A stretch of DNA of 64,000 nt from Mortierella sp. BCC40632. Its lineage: Eukaryota; Mortierellomycota; Mortierellomycetes; Mortierellales; Mortierellaceae. Position numbers and translations under genes: made by a program. Below are positions 22,049 to 35,460 of the stretch, one piece after another. How positions within the stretch are numbered: the stretch's first letter is position 1; the number at the start of each line of letters is the position of its first letter. Location of the stretch: positions 117,001-181,000 of the forward strand of contig WAEK01000007.1 in the NCBI GenBank assembly GCA_011634665.1, read 5' to 3'. The notes under the pieces are model-generated. The model searched no databases, was not told the origin of the DNA, and was given only the letters and a program-made list of their open reading frames with translations.

Positions 22049-25000
22049 TTACGTCCAACTTTTTTTCTTTCCCAAGACATACGCCAACACCGTCTCGTCT
22101 GCTTCCCCATATGCCTCTCTGAGGTCTGGCTTCAACCGAAGTGGATTGTTCAAATCCGAGAAATCACCGTGGCTACGTTGGTGTCCTCCGTCACCGTTGC
22201 GTCTCTCAGCGCGTTTGCTCACCGCGGTGATTCCTATAGACTTTTCCCATTCCACTGTGGTCTCACACCTTTTGACCCCAAATCTGCTTTCTACCATACT
22301 CCTCAATGGCCTCAAAAGAACCGTGTCGCCATATACTTCGCTGTCTTGGTTGACGTCCTGTGCATCTGCTTCCACTTTTGGACCACCACGTCTACAACCA
22401 ATCCCTGGTATGCTTCCCTAATAATCGTGTGTGGCCTGGTCACCTCTTTCCTCCTCCTGTTCTCTCTCTCGCTCCCCCCGGACGGATGTCCTTGATGCCT
22501 TCAAAGATACCCTCCAATGAGTCCCACAAGTCTTCCTCATTCCTCTCCCTGAATCCCGGCTTCTTCGAATGGTCCGATCTTCCTGCTTTCCTCCTTCCTT
22601 GCTCTACCCATGCCTTCAACTCCCTCCTGTACTACTGCGTCCGTCCATACTCCTCGACCTTCTCTGCTTCTCCTTTCCAATGCTCTCCTTGCTCCTTCAC
22701 TGTTGCCTTGCATTCCCAAACGTGCCTCGTCGTCTCTGTCTCTTCTCTACAGACCCTGCACTTGTCATCCTCGTAGAGTTCTGGGTGGCGCCTCTTCATT
22801 TCCGTCAGAGTTGGAAGCATCCCATGGAGTTTCTTGATCCTGTGCGCCCTCCTCTTGCAGTCCCCCTCGCTGGTATACAGACTTCTCGGTGGGTTCTTCT
22901 CGTGAAGTATATCCAGTGTGGCGCTCCATTCAACACGTCTCCAATCTTGGATGTTTTCCTTTGTTCTGTTTTGCCGTACCCAGTGTTGATGCATTCGTGA
23001 CGCCGACTGCAGCTTCAATACCTGTCGCACATCGTCCTCCACTATTTGTCCAAGAAGGGTTGCCCTGCAGCCGTATCCCTCCTGGACCCTTTCTGGCAGA
23101 ACCCAAATGCAATTGACTTTGTCGTGCGCTTTTTTTCGCCAATCGATCTGCTGCCTCGTTGCCCATGTCTCCCGAGTGTCCTTTAACCCACTCGACTTCT
23201 ACTCCCTTCCCCTGATCGCAGAACGCTTGATCTACGACTGTCCACCATTCTGCGTATGTCGCCCTATGTTTCCTCCTCCGGGTTGCATCTATTCTCCCCT
23301 TCACTAGTTCCTGGAATCCATCAACAACTGCCGAGTTGTCTATCCTGATCAGCGCTTCCTTCCCCCGTGGGCAACAGAGGATTGCAGCCAGCAGTCCAAC
23401 CAGTTCTGCCTTGGTTGACGATGCAAATCCATTTACTGCCCCAGTCATCATATCTTCGTGTCCCCTCCTCCTCTTGACCACTACCCCAAAGGTCATTTTG
23501 ATGCTGCTCTTTGCGTAGTCTCTCAGTGATCCATCCGAATACAGTACCAAGTCTGTAACACCCTGGAGCTGTTCTCTCCAGTGCTCGATCTTGTTCACTG
23601 TCTCGGCGTCGAGCTGCAGTCCCTCGAAGCCGCTCTGCTTCTCCGAATTACCACTTCTGGTTCCAAAGGGGTGTGCCCTAGACGTGCAGCAGCGTGGTCT
23701 GCTTCTCTACTGACAGCACTCTTCTTCCTTCCTTCTCCATTGACGACTCTTGCCAGATCTGCATATCTTTTCTCTAGGGGCCTTCTTCGTCTCCTCGCTG
23801 TTTCCTTAGCCCCACTTCTCGCGCAGTCTTCGTCGTTGGTGTATCCCACTACTCGCTCTCTTCTTCTCTTTTGCTCCATTCTCATCCTTTCTCGTTGTTC
23901 CTTCTTTTCTTCTATTTTTCTCAGCTCTACTTCTCTCCTTTTTTTTTTTTTCTTCATTTCTACTTCTCTCCTTTTCTCTTTTTTTTTCTCAGCTCTACTT
24001 CTCTCCTTTTCTCTTTTTTTTTTTTCTCGTTTCCAATTTTTTTTTTTCTATTTTTCTCTCTACTACTTCAAACTCGACTTCCAAATTTTCTTTTGGGATC
24101 CACTTATTCCCTCCTCTGTTAACCATTCGATTCGTCGTGTTGCCCCACTTTCTTTCCTCTCTTCTCTTTGGGCATACGTTTTCCTGCAATCTCTTTTTGT
24201 CTGCCTGATTTTTGCATCGAAAATCTGCCTCTCTTTGACTTCATCTTCTGGCTCTTCTCCTCTCTGTCTTTCCTCGTCTTCCTGTTCACTTGATTCTTCA
24301 CTTTCCTCTTCACTTTCTCTTCCGCTTTCCTCTTCACACTCTCTCCTTCACTTTCCTCTTCTCTTTCTTCTCTCTGTTCTTCTACCTCTTCCTCTTCTGT
24401 GGTGTACGATGCCTCAGTTTCTATGTTGTCCAGCAGTTCTTCTACTCTTGCCTTTTGTTCATCTACCCACCTCTCGCGGATGTGTCTCTGTCCTACGTTG
24501 TCACCGAATGCCTCTTGTAGTCTCTGGAACCACCGGGGCGGTAGAGACCTATTAACGTGCAGCTTCTCCCTCAGGTCGCTCCACGCCATGATATTTGTCC
24601 TGCGTTGATCCAGTATCTGTTCGACAAAAAAGATTTCTCTTCTGTACAACTGCGATTTTGTTGTTTCGTCCAGTCGTTCGCCAATCCATTCGTGGATGTT
24701 CACAGCTCCGGTTTGTAGGCCGAGATCTTTTTCCAGATGTACTTGGAGTGTCATCTCTCTCTCCCCCAGTATCTGACATACCCCACTTATTATACTGTGC
24801 CTTTGTAACTTCACTCGCTCCGGTATCATGGTGGGTGGCATTGGTAAGCGTTGTATACGCTGTAGCGCCAGCAGTCGTGCCCGTGTGACCCTCCCGACAA
24901 GTCCTGTGTCTCCCATTCTAAGCCATAAGCTGGTAATTTGTTCCTCGGCCTGCACATCTTCCAACCTCCTGACAGATCCTAGTCGGTTGTGATGGATGAT

Positions 25001-27900
25001 ACTATTTGTGTGTGGTTTTGGCAGGAGCATCTTCCTTTTGATCACTGCCATGTAATTCCCTGTCAACCGTTTAAGAGCTGAGGGCGGCAATATCTGGATC
25101 GAGATCTTGTACAATACTCTTGGTATCAAGACCGCGTTTACAATGTAAGCGGCCTGTCTGTCCGTTAGTTGCTTTCTGCGTATGGTGCTGCAGATCGTAT
25201 CGACATCATTGGATATAAGCTCAACCGTCGGTTTTGTCCGACCTGCTGCATTGACCCATACTCCTAAGATGCGCGTTGCTTCTGCTTTTGTCGATTGGTT
25301 TTATCAGCTCCTGATCTTTTCCAAATCGCAGCGTCCTGTCTTCTCCCCTTCGGCTTGATTGTCAGCACAACTGTCTTCTTTGTGTTGATCTCCACTCCAT
25401 TCAACGTGAAGAAGGACATGGCCGTATCCAACGTCCGTTGGGTCGCCTCTTTCGATCTAGCAATCCACGTTGTATCGTCTACAAAAGCGACGTCTGCTAT
25501 TGACATCGGTATGCCTCCTCTGTTCATCACGTACCCGTTCTCGCTTTCCATGATCTCACATAGCAGTGGGTCATATGCAATCCTCCATAAAAGCGGACAT
25601 TCCACTCCTCCTTGGTCCAGGCCACACTCCGGATGGTAGTTGTCCGTTAATCCGTATTCCGTTATCACTCTGTTGACTTTAGTGCTCGCGATGTTGGTAC
25701 ATAAACTAATAAACTCTTCAGGGACCTTGATTCTCCTTAATCCTCTCACCAACATACCATCTTCATTGCAGTTCACCGAGTCAAAGCATCTCTTCATGTC
25801 TTGGAAGACTACCCACATCTCTTTTTTGTTTTCTCGAGCGTCCTCCATGGCACCATGCAGTACATGGATCGGATCTTAGTGGTGGTCCCTCTCAAGACTG
25901 AGTAGTTCGGCCCCTTCAGAATATTATGCCTCGATAGAATTTTTCCCAGCCGCTCCATTAATATGATGAATAGTAGCTTCCTGCCATGCTCAAGGAGTGT
26001 GATTGGTCTTACTTCTGCCAAATTTCCAGACCATACCGGCTCTTTCGGGATGCAGTACAGGATCCCGGTCTTCCATTCTCCAGGCATATTCCTCTGTGCG
26101 ATGCTTGCTGCGATAATTTGATACAAAATCCAGTCACCGATTTCACCCTGTTTTTTTGAATAGATCATTAGCAGTTCCAGAGACTCCTGGGGCCTTATTC
26201 CTAGGCGCTTTGCTGACCGCCCTGTTGTACTCTTCCAAGCTAGGAACTCCCATGAATCCGTTGTACCACTCCTCTTCAACCCAATCCAATGGTTTGTATT
26301 GCTTTTCCCAAACTGAACGAGGTTCGATTGGTTGGGTTGGGCGGGGGCCATGCCACTTGTTGAACCATCCCCTGACGTGATTTTTGATTTCGTCCGGCTC
26401 CAGCATGGTTGTGACCACCTCGTTGTTGGTGAACTGTACTCTATCGATGACTACTTTCCCTCTGTGTCTTTCCAGGATGCTATCAATCATTCTCCTCGTG
26501 GCCGTCTTCATCTGGTCGCACCTTCGTTCAATAGCCTCTTGGATAAACTTACTTTGCTGCTGCTTTCGTCTCTGCCTGAACTCTGCGCAGAATGTCCATC
26601 CATAAACTCTTCACTCTTCCAGTCCATTTTCGCCACTCTTCATCACTCTCCTTCCATCCTGGTACCTCTCCGATTACCATCAGATCATCCTGGTTGCTTG
26701 CGTTATGGGCGTCGATTTTTCTCCTTGATTATGTCTCTCAATTCTCGCACCCTGTACCACGCTTCATCAGGATCACCCATGCGTGCGCTCTTCTTCACTG
26801 CGGCTGCTGCGTGTTTTCGTCCGCATCACGTAGTGGATGACATGTCGTAGCGACACTTCTTTCCCTGGTTTCACCCCCTGTCCTTCCTACTATTTTTCCA
26901 GGTAGAGACTCCTTTGCAATCAATACTAGTGTCTTTGAGTACCAATTCCATGCTGCGTTGAGATCCAGTTTCTTGAGAAGCTCTTCATCGATCGTCTTTT
27001 CTTGTTCGATTGGGAACCTTGCGAGTCCAATTCTGGTTGCTTTACCACTCGTAAACTCCCTTGTCGCTCTCTCTACAAACTCGTTCCACTGTTCTTCCTT
27101 GGTCTCCCGGAATTGAAAGCGGAATCCTTTTGCTCTTTTGTAATCGGTACTGTTCTTTGGGGCCAGATACCTCATTCCATGCATGGAGAATGTTACTCTT
27201 GCCATTTTGTGGTCTGATTCGCATACACCCTCCATGTCCTGGATGTTCGCCTTTTTTGTTCGCGGGGCTAACTGAGCGTTAGTGAATATCATATCAATTC
27301 TGCTTTTTTCCTGACAAGTGTACGCTCTGGTGATCTCGTTGACAGACCGGAATGTATCGAACAGTGGTTGTGTTGTGATCCAACGTAGCAAGCCTGATTC
27401 CGGACTGACTCCCTGTCCGTTGTGTCGGTCCAAAGAAGGTCTTATCACACCATTGAAGTCGCCCATTAGTATAATGGCCATTCCTCTATTTTCTGCTTCT
27501 TCTATGACTTTCTGGGTCCATGTAGTTGTACTCCTGTGCTCTTCTGTTAGAGCGCTGGGAATGTAACAGTTTATTACCCTAATAGCTAATTCACCGCGAA
27601 AGTGAAAGTCGACTGCCTGCCTCGCCCCCTCATGGGATTGGCGCTTGTAATAGTGTTTTGCCCAGAATGGAGCAACCAACAATGCTACCCCCCGTCCCCA
27701 TCTTCCTTTCCACTGGACCATTATCCCAATACACCACATACTCTTCGTGCTGTGGCACTTTCCTTTCTCCCCTCCTCTTATTCTTGTGAATACTCCCTTT
27801 TCTCCAGCCTTTGTCATTTTGGTTTCCTGAACCCCAATGATATCCATTTTTTTTAGTGCACCCCATTCACACAGTGCATCGAATTTTTCCTGGCTTATTG
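22049..27900 (-). pseudogene. LINE B ORF2: endonuclease, reverse transcriptase, RNase H, CCHC
   Basis: The reading is split over several frames. The endonuclease (about 26800-27880) shows GVQETK, MGDFNG, RIDMIF and CESDHKM, the APE catalytic motifs. The reverse transcriptase (about 24900-26500) shows RPITLLEH, FQDMKRCFDSV, GLDQGGVECPL and FVDDTTW, with Phe-Val-Asp-Asp in place of the commoner Tyr-x-Asp-Asp. A highly charged Lys/Glu/Arg linker (about 23700-24500) precedes RNase H (about 23000-23560), with YSDGS, STKAEL, RIDN and WVKGHSGD. A CRVC...HVWEC knuckle (about 22730-22790) closes the protein. It nicks the target and copies its own RNA. At least five frame breaks make this copy non-coding as sequenced. 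Confidence 0.88.
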
Positions 27901-28044
27901 GCCCCTCTAATGTTGAATGATCCTACTTTCAGCTCTTCTTCTCCAGCACTCTCTTCGTATCCACTCTCTATTCTATCGTCGTTTATCATTAATCAAATGA
28001 TTGTTTGCTTTCCCTTTTGTCCCCTTTTTTTCTTTTCTTCTTCG

Positions 28045-29879
28045 TTAGTTCCACTCTTCATTTCTTCCTCTGAATGTCTGCCTGGGTCTTTTTTTGGCTG
28101 CTGCCTCAGTTGCAATTGCCGCTATACCAGCTATGGCTTCGTTAACAACGTTCCTGTTGTATGCCGGTAGCTCCGCCGATGGAGTTTTTTTCCTCTTGTT
28201 TACTACCCTTTCAAGATCCTCTAGCGACTCTGCCACCTTTTTGCTCCTTCCCTCTTTGTCACATTGACATTGATGCCCTGAAGTAAATTCATAACGATCG
28301 TGATGATAAGTCTGTTTTGCTCTCGAACCTCATTCAAAGCTTCATTCAGCGTTTTCACTGTCTGCGTTAAATTCTGGATCTGCTCTTCAGCTCCGCTATC
28401 GGTCTTGCCCATCGGGTTTTGCACCTGTTTGCGCGTCCCTTATTGTCGGGAAGTTGACCTCGTTGACCTCCATGGTTCTCTCTGTCTTGGATTGCCCCAT
28501 TGTTTTACCATTCCCCGTATTTGTTGCCGTTGCCGCCGCTGCAAAGATTTCCCTTTTTGAACAGGGTTGAATACTCCTCGTCTGAACGCTTGCGTTTCTC
28601 TCATTTGGATTCTGTTGTTCACCCATTGCCTCTGAATCTCACAACTTCTGATTCCGTGTTCTTTCCCGTTGCATCGATAGCATAGTTTTTCGTTCAGGTG
28701 ACACCATGCCAATTTTTTATCCCTGAACTCCACTCCCATTGTCATGGCGTTTTTCATATCTTCCTGCGTTCGGAAGTACACAAATGCTTCTCTGATATAC
28801 CTGCATTCCTTACCTTTGTAATATCTTGGTACCTCGATAAAGTCAGCCTGTACCTCTTTCATGAGATCCATGAGGTCCAGAGATGTGGTTCTGGTTGGGA
28901 GTCCCGATAGCTTGCATGTGAAGTCCAGTGCCCATTTGATTTTCTCCCCTCCTATGACACCAATGCGGGCAAGGTCCCTTCCTATGGCGATCATGCGTGT
29001 GTCGCTCTCCTTTATCTTCTTGATCGTCTCCTGATCTTCGAAGACAATCTCTGCCTTCATTTTCTTTCCGTTAGGCACCGCAATGAGCTTAAGTCCCTGG
29101 ATCGGTCCTAGCATGTTTGCCGCCATCCTGACAAAACTGTCCGGGGTTGTAGGGGCGATACCGTAAACCTCCAAAGTTCTGGCTATCTCGGACGCCTTGA
29201 TAGCCTCAGTGTCGATTATCGAAAAAATTTTGATTTTTCCGTCTTCCTCGTCTTCTTCTTCTCCAGCATCGTGTTCCATGTCTTCGGTGTCGGTTTCGTC
29301 TCTGTCAATCGCTTGGATGTCCTTCTTGCTCGCTGTAATGTCAAGTAGTTTGTTGACGTTGTCCTGCGTCTCTACTTGAACTTGGAATTGCTTCCGTCCG
29401 TCGATGAACACCGTTTTGGGGAATCTGACGAGATTCACTTTCTGTCCCAAGAGAATTCGTTCCAATTCCATTTTCTTCGCGCTCATCGTGTTGCCTACGA
29501 TCCACGCCACTGGGACCTTGAGAGTCAGTTTTTTCTCCCTGTGGGCCTTGATGGTGCGCCACTCTTGATCGTCCTCTTTGATCTGTCCTTCTTCTGTGTC
29601 GCTCTGTTCCGTGTCGTCAATCTCCATAGTGTTTGCTGCTATGGTGGATGCATTCTTTGCGGCAACCAAGTAAACATAACCGTGGATTACATCGTAATGG
29701 TCCACTGTTGTTGTTCTGCTTTCAGCACCCTCAGTTGGTTTCAAGGGTCCATTCGTGTTCCTGTCTTCATTTGGTCCAACTCTTTTTTTTTGATGGGTTG
29801 ATTCATCAGCAGATTCCTCGCCATCAGACCGATGATGGACGAGATTCTTGGCTGTCCCGTGACCCTGGGCTTGGGGCAT
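28045..29879 (-). pseudogene. LINE B ORF1, gag-like RNA-binding protein
   Basis: The longest frame runs from an ATG at 29879 (MPQAQGHGTAKNL) to 28440 and holds an acidic region (EDMEHDAGEEEDEEDGK), an RRM-like section and one CCHC knuckle, CYRCNGKEHGIRSC, near 28660-28700. After a frame change, 28045-28440 continues with a coiled-coil segment (IQNLTQTVKTLNEALNEVRE) and a basic Lys/Arg-rich tail. ORF1 proteins of this clade coat LINE RNA. The 5' leader of only about 100 bp contains the LINE C insertion. Confidence 0.8.
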
Positions 29880-29950
29880 GGCGTTGCGCGAGCTGGGCGG
29901 TGGTGAGGTGTGGGATTTGGGGGTAGATCTGTGGGGAAGTGTAGTTAGTG

Positions 29951-29967
29951 CCCAGATCGCGGTAGAT
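29951..29967. repeat. 17-bp target-site duplication of LINE C (partner 35461-35477)
   Basis: CCCAGATCGCGGTAGAT is present without mismatch at 29951-29967, next to the poly(T) of LINE C, and at 35461-35477, at its truncated 5' end. Both copies lie in the LINE B leader, so LINE C is the youngest of the three insertions. Confidence 0.92.
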
Positions 29968-30040
29968 TTTTTTTTTTTTAACAATCTGTTTCTGCTGGAA
30001 ATAGCTATGTAGGCTAAGACTAAACTAAACTAGCCACAGT

Positions 30041-30055
30041 CACCGCTCTGCGGTG
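30041..30055 (-). other. 3' hairpin of LINE C family
   Basis: CACCGC TCT GCGGTG forms a compact stem about 60 bp from the poly(A) junction. The related copy at 36301-36319 keeps it as an 8-bp stem (GCCACCGC TTT GCGGTGGC) while the flanks differ, which suggests it is maintained. Confidence 0.55.
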
Positions 30056-30153
30056 GCAGTCCTCCATAATACCATAACAGCTCACGTTGCCGAAGCCCCG
30101 CGCAACGATTGCCGCCTTTTTCAAGACGATTAAAAGGTTGAAAAAACAGACTG

Positions 30154-33100
30154 TCACCGGAAAGGAATCCTCCCCATCCTCTCCATCACCTCCAAATGTC
30201 GCTTGCCTGCTAGACTATCTAGCAGGGTGGCATCAGCAGATGCCATATCGTTCTGAGCACCAGGGCAGCGTTGCTCGAGGTGATCAGCCAAGGGTGCACC
30301 ACAACGGCATACACCAACAGGGCATGCGAAACCGTCACCATCACTCCATCGTCCTCTTTCTCCTTGAAAGGCGCCTTTCTTTTCGAGGGAGTGATCCCAT
30401 GTCGTGCTTCCCATGCCACGGTAGCCTCACATCTGTCCTTCCATAGGACCTCGGATGCCTTTCCTTCGATGAAACGGACGAAATGGTGTACAATGACTGT
30501 TGCTACTTTTTGGGGACTGAGAACATAGGGGCCCAAATCGTAGGCAGATTTGCTGGTGTTAGGCCACGGCAGAGGGAGCCAAAGGTCCAGAAGGTTGTTG
30601 GAAGCGTCGATCCGTCCTCAAGTTGATTCGGTGTATGATCAGGAGTCCCGCGAATGAAGTTGAGACTCTTGATTATTGCTCTGGTAGGCGCCCCTCGCCA
30701 AAACAATCTTCTGGGTGCCCTGATCCCTCGGATCTGGTTCGCCACTTGTGCCTTGAACCTATCCTTCGCTTCTCTGTTTGCCTTGTCGACCTCACTGGGA
30801 CCCCACTCGTCTATCAAACGTATGGCCTCGTCCCAGATGTCGCGCTGTTGCTCCTTTGTTGCCAGACATTCCCATACGTGGTCGTTGTCTTCGGTCTCAG
30901 CTGCACACATCCTACAGCCTCCGTTAGGGTACACATCAGGGTGTCGAGCATGCATCACTTTCCCTGTCGGCAACATTCCAAACATCTTTTTGATCCTATG
31001 TGTTCGTTGTGCTGTGTCCTTCATGCTGCTGTAAAAGGTGTGTACTTGGCGTCTGTCGTGAATATGGGCCAGAGTTGAACTCAATCCACCTCGTCCACAC
31101 TCTGGATGGCACGCTTCGTCCTCTTCTGTGCTAGCCAGGCTTGGTGTCTCCTTATCGTTGTCTGTCGTTTCAGAAATTGACGGATGTCGATTTCGATACT
31201 GGTTCCCTCGCACCTAGCTACCAAGTTTAGCTCATCCTGTGCACTCAGATCTACCTTCCAAGGATCGGTACGCACGCCAGCATTTGCCTTTGCAACCTTA
31301 TCAGCAGCGATGTTCCCTTGGTTATCACTGTGGCCACGGACCCAAACCACTTGAACGCTTCCCTCCCCTCCTTTACCACTTTTGCCAACACTGCCCATAG
31401 CGCGGCTAGATTGGTGCGTTGTCGTTTCCTGGGCAGGGTGGTTGATCTGTTTACCACCATCTGTCTGAATTGATCAACGACGCCCTCGTTGTCTAACTCC
31501 ACTCTGAGGTCCTGATCTGGTGGTGCTGCTACTACTGCAGCAATTAGACCCATGAGTTCCGCTTTGGTTGACGAAGCGTGGCCACCCACGCGTCCTCCAA
31601 ATGATACGATCTGCCCTGAAGAGGTGTCCACGATTCCGCATGCCATGGATATCGCCTCTGTTCCTGCCCCGATGAGGGATCCATCTGTGTGCAGGGTACG
31701 TGCCTCTGGTGTGCGCTGAGTGTTCCTGAGCTGTAGCATTTTGTCTCTGACAGATGCTTGGACGAAAAGAGGGCCTATAGACTGCCATCCCTCGATGGCG
31801 GGCCTCTCATTCACCCATCCCTGAAACTCTTCCCTCAGGTCTTTTTCTCTGTATCCTCGGTCTGATCCTCAACATAGGGAGCGACTCCACGCCTTCGCCT
31901 CAGTTCCCTGCGATCTTCTTTTCGCTGTTGCCTTTCCTCCTGGTCCTTTTGAAGATGTTGGGTCAGTCCTTCCGCCAGCAGAATTGCATGATCGCGCGTC
32001 CGCCTTTTTTCTGATCTCACCCTTTCTTCAAACTGTGAGAGGTGCACCTCGTGCTCGCGTTGTGCGGCGTCTTTGATCGACTGGAAATGTTCCTGCAGGT
32101 GTCTTTTGTCGTTGTCCAGGATCTTTTGTGAAGACAACTGCAGCTGCGAATAATAATGCTCTCTCTCGCCCTTTCGTGCAAGACCCTGACTGCAATAGCC
32201 TGGTTCTTTTTGGAAGGGCTGTAACTGTCGCTCGAGTGGTGTAGCACATCCCTCTCATACGACTTTGCGTACTTTTGCACTCGTTGCTGCAACATGTGCA
32301 TAACCTGCTGGGTGCCCGAGTCATACTCCTCCTGGGCTGCATCCATTTGGCTAGTCGTGTCTCTATCCAGTCTTGCTGTCTGCGTCCTTAACTGCTTGTC
32401 CGCTCCCTGTGGCAAGTGGAAGCCGAAAGAGGTAAAGGTGGCAGATGCTGACCTCGTGACAGCTAGGAGATCACCATCTGGGGGGGTTCCGGGTTCTGAT
32501 TGCTGTGCGGGCGATGGGGGCGGCCCATCCACTCCCCCACCCTGTGGCTCATCCTTCAAAAGACACCCTTTCGCTCGTTCCCCGCTTCTCATTCTCTCCT
32601 CTCTCCCTCATTCCTCCTCCTCTCCTCCATCCTTCTTTCCATGGCCGCTCTCGACCCTTCTTCTGCCACTGCCATCCGTCTCTCCTTCCTTCTGTCCACC
32701 AACGGCTCATCCTCCGACTCAACTTCCATCATCACTTCAGCTTCTGTCTCCATGTCCTCCTCCACCCTTTCTTCATCTGTGGGTTGTGGCTCCTGTGATC
32801 GTGGTTGGACTCCCAGATGATGACATACCACCACATACCAGGCTCTTTTCACGCCCGTCAGGAAAAACGATCTTTTCACTACTGTCCATGTTTTGGATCC
32901 GTGTAACTTCTTCGTTTGTCACATCATGCACATAGAAAATCCCATCCGAGGCAAGCTGTCTCGATACTTTGGCGAAGACCTTTGGCGGTAGGGCGTTTGA
33001 TAGCAACTTTACCGTGGTGTCGTTTAACCCAGGGGCGATGAAATCAATTTTCCTTTTGCCAGCAACTGACAGACCGATGTTTGAAAGTTATGTTGCTTTT

Positions 33101-35460
33101 TGATGCTGCTGCTGCTGGCGATTCGAAAAGGATGGCAGCGAAGACCGGACTCCACCTGCAATGCTAAGGCTCTCGCAGCCATAACCTTCCCAACCATGCG
33201 TTTATCCTGGAAACGTAACCACGCTGTCGATACCTGCTCTTCCTCGACCACATCCTGGATGTGCCGGAGACCATAGAAACGCCTGTGCTGTAGGATACTG
33301 TTGGGCGTTCCTTTTTCGCTAGACCCAGCTTCTGTCGGATCATGGACGTGTATTTCCCCGCCCACCTTGTTGATACTGAGTCTGGCGCCACCATTATCGT
33401 CATTCGGTATAGGATTCTCGGGATCAGCACGTTGTTGACAATGTATACTGCTTGCTTGTCCGTTATCGCTTTCCGGGACAGGATGTTACACGTTGTGTTG
33501 ATTTCCTCGAGGACCATATTCCTGGTGAAACGGTCGTTACCGTCAGCCGAAAACCACACACCCAGCATCCTAACGGCGACGTCGGGCGGGTGAGCTTTCA
33601 CGGTGTCAGCGCTAATCTGGATCTCTTGCTGGTCCGTTGTTGGGTTCACTATGATCAGCTCTGATTTCTTCGGGTTAATATCGATGGAGTTCAAACGGAA
33701 AAAACCAGTGGCGATGTCGGTGATCCCCTGGAGCCCTTCCTTATCTGGTGCAATCCATGTCGTGTCGTCCATGTACGCCAGACAAGGGACAACTAGCGCA
33801 GTGTCCTCCCCTTGCTGTAGGTAGTACGGGATGGGGAGTTGTCGATGCTCGAATAAAGCCTTTTTACTCATCATCGCGTATCCGAGTCCAGACTCCATGA
33901 CTGCATTCAGTAGAACGTCGTAGACTATTCTCCACATAAGTGGACATTCCACTCCACCTTGATCCAAACCACAGCGCGGGTGATATTCATCCGTTATCCC
34001 ATACGCCGTGATGACCCTGTTGGTTTTGGTTGTCGCAATGTCCAGGCTTAAGCGGATGAATCTTGGATCCATCTTAATGCAACGTAGGCTCCGATCCAGC
34101 ATCCCGTCAGGTCCACATGAGACCGAGTCGTAACATCGGCGCATGTCCTGAAAGAGAACCCATGCTTCCTTGTTGAATTCTCGGGCATCCTCCATCACCG
34201 CGTTGAGTATGTGGATCGGGTCTTTGGTCATCGTCCCCTTTTAAAACGGAGAAGTTGGGTCCTTTTTGAGTACGTTGTGTTGCTCGCAGACTGCTGTGAT
34301 CCTGTTCACTAAGATTGTGAACATGATCTTCCTCGCGTGTTCCAGTAGAGTGATCGGCCGTACGTCTGCTAAACGCCCTGACCATACCTGGCGTTTCGGG
34401 ATACAATAGATGAGGCCTTGTTTCCACTGTGTTGGCACTGTTTCTTGAGCAAAGCATGCTTGGACTAAGATCGCGAATACCTTTTGATCCTCTTTTACCG
34501 AGCTTTTGAAACATGTCCCCTGTAACACCTGACAGTCCTGGCGCCTTGTGATGTGGTGCGTGTGCTACCGCGACAGCGATCTCTTCTTCTGTCGGAATTG
34601 CCATCGTCTCCTGGAACCAGGTTTCATCAATGTCATTCCTAGGACGATACCTTTCTTCCCAAAAAGGATTATCGCTGAGTGATTGGCATGTTCTGGGGGC
34701 GTGCCACTCATCCTTGAAGTAACGAAAAACCTCTTTCCTGATTTCCTGCGGGTGGTCAAGAACATACGGTTTGTCGTTGTTGTCGTCCACGATGACGTGA
34801 TCTATCACGACGCTGTTCTGCGGTGCTTCAAGTATGCTGCGTATCGACCTCTTCGTGTCCGTGGCAAACTTTTCATTCCTCCGTTCTATCGCCTCCTTGA
34901 CGTAGCGGTGGAAATGTTTTTTGTTGTAGTCACGGTGAAGCATCCTGTTCTCTCGCCAGGCCGCCTGGATTTCCCTCAACCAACCATTCCAACACTCCTC
35001 CCCGTCCTCCACACTTGGGATTTGGTTGATGTTCATCTCCAGCTTGTTCGCTTCATACCAGTTCTTGATAGGGGTAAAGGTTTGATGCTTCAACTCCTCC
35101 TGACAGTCGTCTGATAGAAAATGCATCCGAACAGCTTTGATAACTCTTCCAAGATCACTTGTCTTTGCCCTCCATCGCGCCTCTCCCGGTTGTACACCTG
35201 GCAGACCACCGGTCTTAACAACCGGCAGATGTCTTTTTGCAGCTGACATGATTGTCTTCTGAAGCGTATCCCAGAGATCTTCCAGCGCGATTTGTTCCAG
35301 CGATTCACCTGTGAATTCTACTTCTTCAGGGTTGTCCTCCGTTGTTGTAATTCCAAACCGCTCCAGATGTCCATATTCGATGAGAGCTTCTTCGGCCTGT
35401 TCTTGAAACTCGTCCCAATGTGTCTTCTTTGCCTTGGCTGTCAACACTTTCTTTGTACGA
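30154..35460 (-). pseudogene. LINE C ORF2 fragment: reverse transcriptase, linker, RNase H, CCHC
   Basis: The upstream palm/fingers (34107-35460) carry APHHKAPGLSG and RPITLLEHARK. The palm (33164-34231) carries FQDMRRCYDSV, GLDQGGVECPLMWR and YMDDTTW, so the YxDD motif is intact. A linker of about 300 residues (about 32000-32950) has an acidic-then-basic stretch and a coiled coil. RNase H (31081-31814) shows HTDGSL, STKAEL, LDNEGV and VWVRGHSDNQGN. The C-terminal knuckle CRMCAAETEDNDHVWEC lies near 30880-30930. Frame breaks occur near 34240, 33020, 32030, 31400 and 31090. It lacks the endonuclease by 5' truncation. Confidence 0.85.

Larger units (their letters stand above)
29968..35460 (-). 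mobile_element. LINE C, 5'-truncated Tad-like LINE of a second family
   Basis: About 5.5 kb, starting on the plus strand with a 12-13 base T tract and AACAATCTGTTTCTGCTGG. The 3' UTR carries a CACCGC/GCGGTG hairpin. It encodes reverse transcriptase, a long linker, RNase H and a CCHC knuckle, but truncation removed ORF1 and the endonuclease. Protein identity to LINE B is clear in the motifs but only moderate, and the 3' ends are unrelated, so this is a different family. Confidence 0.88.

Noticed and set aside
23581..24555. Plus-strand frame of 324 codons, Ser/Leu/Phe-rich with apparent membrane segments
   Set aside because: It is the antisense of the Glu/Lys/Arg-rich linker of LINE B ORF2; GA-rich DNA always yields such Ser/Phe/Leu frames on the other strand.
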